Part shown: positions 49,701 through 55,800 of the stretch, in pieces
Position numbering within the stretch: the stretch's first letter is position 1
Layout of the letters: each line of letters opens with the position of its first letter
Notes under the pieces: model-generated
Told to the model about the DNA's origin: nothing
What the model saw: only the letters and a program-made list of their open reading frames with translations
Database searches by the model: none
From: Lewinellaceae bacterium
Lineage (GTDB): Bacteria; Bacteroidota; Bacteroidia; Chitinophagales; Saprospiraceae
NCBI GenBank assembly: GCA_020636315.1
Contig: JACJYA010000017.1
Span: 62,001 to 126,000, forward strand
Direction: 5' to 3'
Length of the DNA: 64,000 nucleotides
Position numbers and translations under genes: made by a program

Positions 49701-52571
49701 AGGATCAATAACGGAAGGATGGACCTCAACAGCAGTGACCTCGAACTGGGCACCGATGCTGTCAGTCAGCTTGTGGGCCTGAGGTTCAACAACCTCAATA
49801 TCCCGCAGGGCGCCTTCATCACCAGTGCCTACATCCAGTTTGAAGTGGACGAAACCCGCAATGACGACCCCTGCAATGTTACTATCTATGGACAGGCAGC
49901 CGACCATGCCACCACCTTTACCAATGCGACTTACGACATCAGCAGCCGCCCGCTGACAAACAGTACTGTTGCCTGGGCTCCACCCCATTGGACCAGCATT
50001 GGCGATGCCGGCCCGGCGCAGCAGACACCGGACCTGTCCGCCATCATTCAGGAAATCGTTAACCGGCCGGGCTACTCCAGCTCCAGTTCTATTGCCTTTG
50101 TCATTCAGGCCAGCGGTAGAAGAGTCGCTGAATCCTTTGACGGAAACGTCGGAGGGCCAGAACTGTGTGTGGAATATCTGAATGTACCACCGGCTTATGA
50201 CTGTCAGAGCCTGCAGGCCTATATCGGGGACCCGTGTGACGATGGTGACAATACTACTATCAACGACATGATCGATGCCGACTGCAACTGCACCGGCACA
50301 CCAACCGCCTGCACCGGCATCGGCGATGCCGACGGTGACGGAATCTGCGCCGACGTGGACTGCGACGACTCAGACCCCAATATCACCACTCAGCCCGGAG
50401 ACGCCTGTGACGATGGCAATCCAGCAACTATCAATGATGTGGTCGATGCCGATTGCAACTGCGCCGGCACCCTCAACACCTGCCCCGGCATCGGTGATGC
50501 CGACGGTGACGGAATCTGTGCCGACGTGGACTGTGACGACTCAGACCCCAATATCACTTCCCAGGTGGGTGATGCCTGTGATGACGGCGACCCCAATACC
50601 CATGGGGAAACCATCCAGGATGACTGCTCCTGCGGCGGCGGAGTCACTGAGCCTACTCCTGTCTGTGTTGATATCGACAGCAGCTCCGACGATGCGGAAC
50701 AAGACGTGGCCAGCGGAGGTACAGACCTCACCAGCAGCGACCTGGAACTGTGCACCGACGGCCTCATCCAACTGGTGGGCCTGAGGTTCAACAACCTCAA
50801 TATCCCGCCGGGAGCTGAAATTGTCAGTGCTCACATCCAGTTTGTGGTGGATGAAAACCGCAACGAGGACCCCTGCGAGCTCAATATCTATGGGCAAGCA
50901 GCCGGCAATGCCCCCACCTTTACCGATGCGGACAACGACATCAGCAGCCGCCCCTTGACTGCCAACTCAGTTTACTGGGCGCCGCCGCAATGGGCCACTA
51001 TTGGGGAAGCCGGCCCGGATCAGCGGACGCCTGACCTGTCCGCAATCGTCCAGGAAATTGTCAACCGCAACGATTATTCCGCCTCCAGTTCTATCGCCTT
51101 CATTATTGCGGGCAACGGGCGCCGGGCAGCCGAATCCTTTGAAGGAAACGTCGGCGGGCCACAGCTGTGTATCGAATACTTCATTGCTCCACCGGATTAC
51201 GACTGCACCAACCTGCAGGCCTACTTCGGTGACCCCTGTGATGATGGCGACAATACCACCATCGACGATACTGTCGATAACGACTGCAACTGTACCGGCA
51301 CCCCCACCACCTGCACCGGAATAGGCGATGCCGACGGCGACGGAATCTGCGCTAACGTGGATTGTGACGACTCGGATCCCAATGTTATCACTCAGCCCGG
51401 AGACGCCTGTGACGACGGCAACCCGGCAACTATCAACGATGTCATCGGCCCTGACTGCAACTGCGCCGGCACTTTCAACACCTGCCCCGGCATCGGTGAT
51501 GCCGACGGCGACGGGATCTGCACCGATGTGGACTGTGATGACTCGGACGCCAGTATCACTTCATTCCCGGGCCAGCCCTGTGATGACGGGAACCCCAGTA
51601 CTGTGGGCGAAACCATCCAGGATGATTGCTCTTGTGGAGGAGGCACCTCTGCTCCTGGCCAAGCCTGCTCTATGGTTAGCAATGGCTTCGATGATGTCGA
51701 AGAGGACAACGCTTCGGGGGCAGTTAACCGCGGAAGCAGTGACCTTGAGTTAACCATTGACCCAGCGGGCACTACTCCAACCAACCAGATCATAGGCATG
51801 AGGTTTAATGGCCTGGATATCCCGCAAGGCGCCATGATCATCAGTGCTCATGTACAGTTTACCGTTGATGAAACGGTCAACGACGACCCGTGTAACATCA
51901 ACATTTACGGAGAAGCCTCCGATAATGCTGATACTTTCGCTGATGCCGATTTTGATGTCTCCAGCCGGCCCAAGACCAGCGCCTCCGTTCCCTGGTCTCC
52001 GCCAACATGGCAGGCCGTCGGCGATGCCGGCCCGGCCCAACAGACTCCGGACCTCTCAGCCATCATCCAGGAGATCGTCAACAGAGATGGATATACTGCC
52101 GGCAGTTCTATCGTTCTCATCATGGAGGGAACCGGCAGAAGGACGGCAGAATCTTTCGACGGCTCCACCAATGGCGCTCCTGAGCTGTGTGTGGATTACC
52201 TGTATGCTCCCGCAGCATCCAGCCGCCCGGCAACGCCCAATTCTGAAAATACGGTGGAAGGCCAGCGTGCCATTGCTCCTTCTATAGAGAGCCCTGTCGG
52301 TGAGGATAAAGCTATCAGTAACATGCAGGTAGCTCCCAACCCGGCCACGTCCAAGGTGGAAGTTTCCTTTACCAGCGACATTGATGGAAAGGCCAGAATA
52401 CAGGTCAGAAACCTGGCCGGGATGGCCGTCCTGGAAGAAATCCGGGAGGTTAAAAAAGGAAACAATACCATACTGCTCAAAGGCCTGAACCTGCCCAGTG
52501 GCGTTTATTTCCTCCAGCTTTTTGCCGGAGATTCCGTTCAGTCCACTAAATTGATCATTGCCGAAGATTAA
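34752..52571 (+). CDS. giant T9SS-secreted metallophosphoesterase with MopE-type repeats
   Basis: 5939 residues, about 0.6 MDa. Signal peptide 1-23 (cleaved after ANA). Purple-acid-phosphatase-like N domain about 27-115; metallophosphoesterase about 120-425 with LGDCGTGD, GDNAYEDG, GNHE, WHHPPY and GHSHNW, all metal-ligand motifs. Ig-like domain about 433-523. Two Cys-bearing domains (about 526-703 and 916-1096, SSDLEL...IPQGA...AYVQF) alternate with DADGDGxCxDxDCDD segments. Residues about 1180-4850 are 116-residue repeats, each with two MopE-type motifs (DADGDGYG, GDCDDSNAAVNPGA, NGVDDNC). Three more of the Cys-bearing domains follow, then a T9SS sorting domain (about 5853-5939). Expected on the cell surface, Ca2+- or metal-loaded. 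One of three tandem paralogues. Confidence 0.92.
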   Translation: MKKNVYSVLSVCLILFIGITANAQNITRGPYLQLGTPSSMTIKWRTNSATSSKVWYGPSPSNLPFTNTVSGSTTEHEVTITGLAANSTYYYAVGNDAGQMTQPSNDYYFKTSPPPGTPQTVRAWVLGDCGTGDGNQRAVRDAFYNFNGSQHIDVMLLLGDNAYEDGTDTEFQAALFENMYEDKIIHTVMWPAIGNHETVTADSPTESGPYYDIFTLPRNGEAGGVPSGTEAYYSFDYGNIHFVVLNSDDVGRNPGDPQLLWLEDDLSNTSQDWIVAYWHHPPYSKSGESDTNSKETKMRENFLPILESHGVDLVLVGHSHNWQRSYLIHGHYGLQNSWDPNTMGIDLGDGRLDGDGAYTQNSQSEGTVYLVTGSAGKKTGSITDPHPVMYHSQADYGSMYMEVTGGQMDVQFIRDNGSIDDHFTIIKTVPTGLPPSVSITSPADGTNYSNPQTITITADASDSDGSIVGVEFFVNNTSIGVDNQAPYSVNYTIPDDGTYTVVANAEDDDGNIAQSDAIQFTTGPATVCVRVDSETDDGEERPSGNVSLTSSDLELVEDGSLGQQVVGMRFNGLNIPQGATILNAYVQFTADETTTVNPSLLTIYGEKSNNAATFTTADFDISGRPRTDANISWTPSEWLAVGDSGPAQQTPSIASIIQEIVNQPGYSAASSIAIIIEGTGTRTAESYEGSASYAPELCIEYSTGAVTFDCPNIPANIGTPCDDGDNTTLNDMIDDNCNCTGTPTACTGIGDADGDGVCADVDCDDMDPNITHQPGDACDDGNLATINDMYDANCNCVGTFNTCDGIGDADGDGICSDIDCDDNDPNATSIAGDPCDDGDNTTINDVFDANCNCVGTPTACTGIGDADGDGICADVDCDDNDPNNTNYPGVACDDGDPTTSGETIQDDCGCGGGVVGPASVCSMISASEDDVEERSTGNVNTSSVDLEMVDDGPAGLITLGLRFTNLNITPGATITNAYIQFTADEANNVDPCILNIYGQDIDDAPTFSGGTNYDASSRTRTDATITWSPPNWLNVGDAGAAQRTPDISSIIQEIVNRPGFTSNSSIAIIIDGTGGRIADSYDGDPTTAPELCVYFTVNTYDCPNLSANIGDPCDDGDNTTDNDMVDANCNCTGTPNACAGIGDADGDGICADVDCDDNNASITTLDADGDGACSDVDCNDADANEFPGQIWYLDADGDGYGDGSSQVACTRPANHYTAAELTQTSGDCDDGNAAVNPGAAEACNGVDDNCNTQIDEGLLSTFYADTDNDGYGDPASATQACSAPAGYVTDNTDCNDADANEFPGQTWYLDADGDGYGAGSSQVACTRPASHYTAAELTQTSGDCDDSNAAVNPGATEACNGVDDNCDTQTDEGVLSTFYADSDNDGYGDPAASTQACSAPAGYVSDNTDCNDNDANEFPGQTWFLDADGDGYGAGSSQVACTRPANHYTAAELTQTSGDCDDSNAAVNPGAAEACNGIDDNCDTQIDEGVLSTFYADADNDGYGDPASATQACSAPAGYVTDNTDCDDTDANEFPGQTWYLDADGDGYGAGSSQVACTRPANHYTAAELTQTSGDCDDSNAAVNPGAAEACNGVDDNCDTQIDEGVLSTFYADSDNDGFGDPAASTQACSAPAGYVTDNTDCDDTDANEFPGQTWYLDADGDGYGAGSSQVACTRPANHYTAAELTQTSGDCDDSNAAVNPGASETCNGVDDNCNSQTDENITNQDYYFDGDGDGYGSGTPVSDCQPPSADYVLLNGDCDDSNPAVNPGATEACNGVDDNCDTQIDEGVQTTFYADTDNDGFGDPASATQACSAPAGYVTDNTDCDDTDANEFPGQTWYLDADGDGYGAGSSQVACTRPANHYTAAELTQTSGDCDDSNAAVNPGAAEACNGIDDNCDTQIDEGLLSTFYADADNDGYGDPASATQACSAPAGYVTDNTDCDDTDANEFPGQTWFLDADGDGYGDGSSQVACIRPANHYTAAELTQTSGDCDDSNAAVNPGAAEACNGVDDNCNTQIDEGVLSTFYADADNDGYGDPASATQACSAPAGYVSDNTDCNDNDANEFPGQTWFLDADGDGYGAGSSQVACTRPANHYTAAELTQTSGDCDDSNAAVNPGAAEACNGIDDNCDTQIDEGVQTTFYADTDNDGFGDPASSMQACSAPAGYVTNNTDCDDTDANEFPGQTWYLDADGDGYSTGSSQMACNRPANHYTAAELTQTSGDCDDSNAAVNPGAAEACNSMDDNCNAQIDEGVLSTFYADADNDGYGDPASSVQACSAPAGYVTDNTDCDDTDANEFPGQTWYLDADGDGYGAGSSQMACTRPANHYTAAELTQTSGDCDDSNAAVNPGATEACNGIDDNCDTQIDEGVQTTFYADTDNDGYGDPASATQACSAPAGYVTDNTDCDDTDAKEFPGQTWYLDADGDGYGAGSSQVACTRPANHYTAAELTQTSGDCDDSNAAVNPGAAEACNGIDDNCDTQIDEGVLSTFYADADNDGYGDPASATQACSAPAGYVTDNTDCDDTDANEFPGQTWFLDADGDGYGTGSSQVACTRPANHYTAAELTQTSGDCDDSNANVNPGATEACNGVDDNCDTQIDEGVQNTYYADTDNDGFGDPASSAQACSAPAGYVTDNTDCDDTDANEFPGQTWFLDADGDGYGAGSSQTACTRPANHYTAAELTQTSGDCDDSNAAVNPGAAEACNGVDDNCNTQIDEGVLSTFYADSDNDGFGDPASTTQACSAPAGYVTDNTDCNDTDANEFPGQTWFLDADGDGYGAGSSQVACTRPANHYTAAELTQTSGDCDDSNANVNPGATEACNGVDDNCDTQIDEGVQNTYYADTDNDGFGDPASSAQACSAPAGYVTDNTDCDDTDANEFPGQTWYLDADGDGYGAGSSQVACTRPANHYTAAELTQTSGDCDDSNAAVNPGAAEACNGVDDNCNTQIDEGVLSTFYADSDNDGFGDPASTTQACSAPAGYVTDNTDCNDTDANEFPGQTWFLDADGDGYGAGSSQVACTRPANHYTAAELTQTSGDCDDSNANVNPGATEACNGVDDNCNSQTDENITNHDYYFDGDGDGYGSGDPVNDCQPPSADYVLLNGDCDDSNAAVNPGAAEACNGVDDNCNNQVDEGVQTIFYADTDNDGFGDAASAVQACSAPAGYVTNNTDCDDTDANEFPGQTWFLDADGDGYGAGSSQTACTRPINHYTAAELTQTSGDCDDSNAAVNPGAAEACNSIDDNCNAQIDEGVQTTYYADTDNDGFGDAATSAQACSAPAGYVTDNTDCDDTDANEFPGQTWFLDADGDGYGAGSSQVACTRPANHYTAAELTQTSGDCDDSNAAVNPGAAEACNGIDDNCDTQIDEGVLSTFYADADNDGYGDPASATQACSAPAGYVSDNTDCDDTDANEFPGQTWFLDADGDGYGTGSSQVACTRPANHYTAAELTQTSGDCDDSNANVNPGATEACNGVDDNCDTQIDEGVQNTYYADTDNDGFGDPASSAQACSAPAGYVTDNTDCNDADANEFPGQTWYLDADGDGYGAGSSQTACTRPANHYTAAELTQTSGDCDDSNAAVNPGAAEACNGVDDNCNTQIDEGVLSTFYADSDNDGFGDPASTTQACSAPAGYVSDNTDCNDTDANEFPGQTWFLDADGDGYGAGSSQVACTRPANHYTAAELTQTSGDCDDSNANVNPGATEACNGVDDNCNSQTDENITNHDYYFDGDGDGYGSGDPVNDCQPPSADYVLLNGDCDDSNAAVNPGAAEACNGVDDNCDTQIDEGVQNTYYADTDNDGYGDPASATQACSAPAGYVTDNTDCDDTDANEFPGQTWFLDADGDGYGAGSSQMACTRPANHYTAAELTQTSGDCDDNNANINPGAAEACNSIDDNCNAQIDEGVLSIFYADADNDGFGDATSITPACSAPAGYVSDNTDCNDTDANEFPGQTWYLDADGDGYGAGSSQVACSRPANHYTAAELTQTSGDCDDSNAAVNPGATEACNGVDDNCNSQTDENIINHDYYFDGDGDGYGSGDPVSDCQPPSADYVLQNGDCDDNNAAVNPGAAEACNGVDDNCNAQIDEGVLSIFYADNDNDGFGDAASITPACSAPAGYVTDNTDCNDTDANEFPGQIWYLDADGDGYGDGSSQVACTRPPSHYTAAELTQTSGDCDDSNAAVNPGATEACNGVDDNCDTQIDEGVLSTFYADNDNDGFGDPGNSTQACSVPDGYVSDNTDCNDADANEFPGQTWFLDADGDGYGNGSSQVACSRPANHYTAGELTRTDGDCDDGNAAVNPGAAEACNGTDDNCNGQTDENVTNQDYYFDGDGDGYGSGDPVSDCQPPSADYVLLNGDCDDSNAAVNPGAAEACNGVDDNCNAQIDEGVLSIFYADSDNDGFGDAASITPACSAPAGYVSDNTDCNDTDANEFPGQTWFLDADGDGYGAGSSQVACTRPANHYTAAELTQTSGDCDDSNAAVNPGAAEACNGIDDNCDTQIDEGVLSTFYADSDNDGFGDPATSAQACSAPAGYVTDNTDCNDADANEFPGQTWFLDADGDGYGAGSSQVACTRPANHYTAAELTQTSGDCDDSNADVNPGAAEACNGMDDNCDSQIDEGELSTFYADSDNDGFGDPATSAQACSAPAGYVTDNTDCNDADANEFPGQTWFLDADGDGYGAGSSQVACTRPDNHYTAAELTQTSGDCDDSNADVNPGAAEACNGLDDNCDTQIDEGVQSTFYADNDNDGFGDPATSAQACSAPAGYVSDNTDCNDADANEFPGQTWYLDADGDGYGSGSSQVACTRPDNHYTAAELTQTSGDCDDSNADVNPGAAEACNGMDDNCDSQIDEGLLSTWYADTDGDGFGDPGNSTQACSQPAGFVADNTDCDDTNGSLGSSTNDMDCDGVPTAEDCDDNDPSIGSNANDMDCDGVPAGQDCDDTDASITSFVGQACDDGNPNTTGETIQDDCSCGGGTAAPTSTCSYIDSTPDDAEQRINNGRMDLNSSDLELGTDAVSQLVGLRFNNLNIPQGAFITSAYIQFEVDETRNDDPCNVTIYGQAADHATTFTNATYDISSRPLTNSTVAWAPPHWTSIGDAGPAQQTPDLSAIIQEIVNRPGYSSSSSIAFVIQASGRRVAESFDGNVGGPELCVEYLNVPPAYDCQSLQAYIGDPCDDGDNTTINDMIDADCNCTGTPTACTGIGDADGDGICADVDCDDSDPNITTQPGDACDDGNPATINDVVDADCNCAGTLNTCPGIGDADGDGICADVDCDDSDPNITSQVGDACDDGDPNTHGETIQDDCSCGGGVTEPTPVCVDIDSSSDDAEQDVASGGTDLTSSDLELCTDGLIQLVGLRFNNLNIPPGAEIVSAHIQFVVDENRNEDPCELNIYGQAAGNAPTFTDADNDISSRPLTANSVYWAPPQWATIGEAGPDQRTPDLSAIVQEIVNRNDYSASSSIAFIIAGNGRRAAESFEGNVGGPQLCIEYFIAPPDYDCTNLQAYFGDPCDDGDNTTIDDTVDNDCNCTGTPTTCTGIGDADGDGICANVDCDDSDPNVITQPGDACDDGNPATINDVIGPDCNCAGTFNTCPGIGDADGDGICTDVDCDDSDASITSFPGQPCDDGNPSTVGETIQDDCSCGGGTSAPGQACSMVSNGFDDVEEDNASGAVNRGSSDLELTIDPAGTTPTNQIIGMRFNGLDIPQGAMIISAHVQFTVDETVNDDPCNINIYGEASDNADTFADADFDVSSRPKTSASVPWSPPTWQAVGDAGPAQQTPDLSAIIQEIVNRDGYTAGSSIVLIMEGTGRRTAESFDGSTNGAPELCVDYLYAPAASSRPATPNSENTVEGQRAIAPSIESPVGEDKAISNMQVAPNPATSKVEVSFTSDIDGKARIQVRNLAGMAVLEEIREVKKGNNTILLKGLNLPSGVYFLQLFAGDSVQSTKLIIAED
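38299..49290 (+). repeat. 348-bp coding tandem repeat array, 29 landmarks
   Basis: The NEFPGQ codons recur 29 times (first near 38299, last near 49047). Spacing is about 348 bp (116 codons) in 23 of 28 intervals and about 548 bp in five, where a roughly 200-bp unit (ENITNxDYYFDGDGDGYG...) is inserted near 39905, 43935, 45880, 46780 and 47680. Copies differ mainly at third codon positions and a few residues. Multi-unit blocks are near identical, for example 42535-43190 repeats at +696 bp and again at about +2637 bp. This is a protein repeat, not CRISPR. Confidence 0.9.
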
Positions 52572-52579
52572 TACGTGTA

Positions 52580-52619
52580 TCAGTGCCGGGCGCCTTACAG
52601 GGCCCGGCACTGATTTTTT
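52580..52619 (+). terminator. strong intrinsic terminator after the giant gene
   Basis: TCAGTGCCGGGC (52580-52591) and GCCCGGCACTGA (52602-52613) form a perfect 12-bp stem with a 10-nt loop, followed by six T. It lies 9 bp after the stop. Confidence 0.95.
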
Positions 52620-52689
52620 ATTTCCCGTTTTTTTTAAGAAGATTCCTCTCCTGCCCCCACCCGTTTTTTCTATTTGATGCATTGTTGGC

Positions 52690-52841
52690 AAGGTGGGCAA
52701 AAAAAAATACGTATTTTTATCCCGCTGCATCCGGTTCCCGGGCTCCGCAGCTATAGCTTTTTAAGCCGGTTTACACAGAGGGCAAAAGGAAGTGAGGCCT
52801 TAAAAAGCGTTCAGTCATCATGATCGTAAAAAGACGGCCTA
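52690..52841 (+). promoter_or_regulatory. leader of paralogue 2, duplicated before paralogue 3
   Basis: From about 52690 to the ATG at 52842 the sequence matches 62185-62328 in order: GTATTTTTA, GCTCC, AGCTTTTTTA-type run, AGCCGGTTTACA, AGGCCT, AAAAAGC, ATCAT and AAAAAGACGGCCTA right before the ATG. GTATTTTTA (52711-52719) could be a -7-like element. Coding and noncoding parts were duplicated together, which suggests shared regulation. Nothing else is seen in 52620-52690. Confidence 0.6.
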
Positions 52842-55800
52842 ATGAAAAAAACCTACTGCTTACTGGCAGGCATGCTCTTTCTGTGCCTTGCAATGAACAC
52901 CTATGCCCAATCTGTTATCAGAGGGCCATACCTACAACTCAGCACTCCCTCCAGCATGACCATAAGATGGAGGACGGACACCCCAACTTCCAGTAGGGTA
53001 TATTACGGAACCAGCCCTTCCAACCTGGCGTTCAACACCACTGTTAACGGCGACCGGACGGAGCACGAGGTCACCATCAGCGGCCTCCCTTCCAACAGCA
53101 CTTTCTATTATTCCGTAGGCAATACTTCCGGCCAGTTCACGGCGGCTGATGTTGACCATTACTTCCGGACTGCCCCTGCTCCCGGCTCAACTGACCCGAT
53201 AAGCATCTGGGTTCTCGGAGATGCAGGACACGATACGGACGAGCAACGGTCTGTAAGGGATGCCTTTTACGCTTTCAACGGCAGCCACCATGCCGATGTG
53301 ATCCTGGCCCTTGGTGACAATGCCTACAGCGACGGCACAGATGAGGAATACCAGTATGCCTGGTTCGAAAACATGTTTGAGGAAAGCCTCATCAATTCGG
53401 TGTTATGGCCCTGTCCCGGCAACCACGATATCCGGAGCGCCAACAGCGTGGACGAAAGCGGCGTTTATTACGATATATTCACTTTACCCAGAAATGGAGA
53501 AGCGGGCGGCGTACCGTCAGGCACTGAGGCTTATTACTCCTTTAACTATGGCAATATCCACTTCGTATCGCTGAACTCAGAGGATATAGACCACAGCCTG
53601 GCCTCCCCGATGCTGTCCTGGCTGGAGCAGGACCTTGCGGCGAATACCCAGCCGTGGGTGGTAGCTATCCTGCACAGGGTCATTTACCACAGCCAGGCTC
53701 TTGACGACTTCCGGCACAACTTCGTTCCCGTGTTGGAAGCCGGAGGCGCTGACCTGGTCATGTATGGCCACCAGCACAGCTATCGCCGCTCCTATCTGAT
53801 CAATGGCCATTATGGGGACGGTAATGGCAGTTTCGACCCGGCGACAATGGCTATAGATGATGGTGACGGCCGGACGGATGGTGATGGCGCCTATCAAAAG
53901 CCCGGTACCCTGACGCCCAATGCAGGAACCATCTATATGGTTACCGGTTCGGCCGGTACGGTCTCTGCCCTGCCCTCCTCTATTCCTTTCATGCCTTATG
54001 AAGCGGGTGATCCTGAAGGCCTGGGCTCCGTTCATATTTCCGTTTTTGGAGGCCAGATGGACGTCACCTTCATCAACCATGAGATGCAGGTTCTGGATTA
54101 TTTCTCCATCAGCAAAGAGCCGGTAGTAGGAACCCCTCCGTCCGTTTCCGTAACCGCCCCGCTCAACGGCGCCAACTTTACCAGCCCCCAGGCGATCACC
54201 ATCACAGCGGATGCTTCGGATAGCGACGGTACGGTTAGCCAGGTTGAGTTTTTTGTAAATAACGCCTCTGTCGGAATTGACGGACAGGCGCCTTACGCCG
54301 TCAATTATACCATTCCCGGCAATGGCACCTATAATGTAGTAGCTTCCGCTTCTGATAATGATGGCAATACAACGCCTTCTTCAGCAATCCAGTTTACCGT
54401 TGGCCCTGTTATTACCTGTTCCCGGATAGATGCCAGTAGTGACGATGGCGAAGAACGGCCGTCCGGCAGTATTACCCTGACCAGCGGAGACCTCGAACTG
54501 GTTGACGACGGAACGCAGGGAAGCCAGGTTGTTGGCATGCGTTTCAACGGACTGAATGTACCTCAGGGGGCGAATATCGCAAATGCTTATATTCAGTTTA
54601 CTGTGGATGAAAACACCAATGACAACCCCTGCTCCCTTACTATCACCGGAGAAGCCAGCGATAATGCCGCAACATTTGATGATATTCAGGGCTTTAATAT
54701 CAGCAGCCGGCCACGAACCAATGCTTCAGTAAGCTGGTCGCCCTCCGACTGGCTCTCCGTTGGAGATGCCGGCAGCGCCCAGCAAACTCCCAGCCTCGTG
54801 TCCATCATTCAGGAGATTGTCAACCGGCCTGGCTATTCCGCCAACAGTTCAATAGCCCTTTTTATCGAAGGAATGGGCCGGCGCACCGCCGAATCTTTTG
54901 ATGGGGCCCCTTCATCTGCTCCTGAACTATGCATTGAATATTCCACTGCTGCCATAAATTTTGATTGCCCGAACATACCCGCAAATATTGGCGCCCCTTG
55001 TGATGACGGCGACAATACAACCCTGAACGACCAGATCGACAGCAATTGCAACTGCACCGGCATGCCCACCGCCTGCACCGGAATCGGTGATGCGGATGGC
55101 GATGGGATCTGCGCCGATGTCGATTGCGATGATATGGACGCCAGCATTGCCCACCAGCCCGGCGATGCCTGCGATGACGGAAACCCCGCTACCATCAATG
55201 ATGTTTACGACAGCAATTGCAATTGCCAGGGAACATTCAATGACTGTTCCGGAATTGGCGATATGGATGGCGACGGCATCTGTTCCGATGTGGACTGTGA
55301 CGACACGGACCCCAACAACACCTCCCGGCCCGGTGACTCCTGCGATGATGGAAATACCACAACGGTCGATGACGTCCTTGACGCCAACTGTAACTGTGTC
55401 GGTACACCTACCGGCTGTACCGGAATCGGCGACGCCGACGGAGATGGGGTCTGTTCCGATATGGATTGCGATGACAATGATCCAAATAATACGACAAAAC
55501 CCGGTGATCCCTGCGACGACGGCAACCCCAATACCAGTGGCGAAACCATACAGGCCGATTGCAGTTGCGGCGGCGGCCTGGCCAATACTGATTTTTCTTG
55601 TGTACAGGTAAATAATAGTGCCGATGATGCAGAGGAAGAGGCCTCTGGTGCGGTTTCCCTGACCAGCAGCGACCTCGAACTGACTGAAGACGCAGGCCCC
55701 CAAACGGTAGGCATGCGTTTCACCGGGCTCAACATCCCGCAAGGGGCTACCATACTCAATGCCTACATCCAGTTCACAACCGATGAAAATGGCAATACCA

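Noticed and set aside
38067..49988. Many antisense open frames up to 409 codons, with Val-Val-Gly-rich repeats
   Set aside because: They repeat with the same 348-bp period as the real gene and arise because its codon use has few reverse-strand stops. No signal peptide or sensible start.
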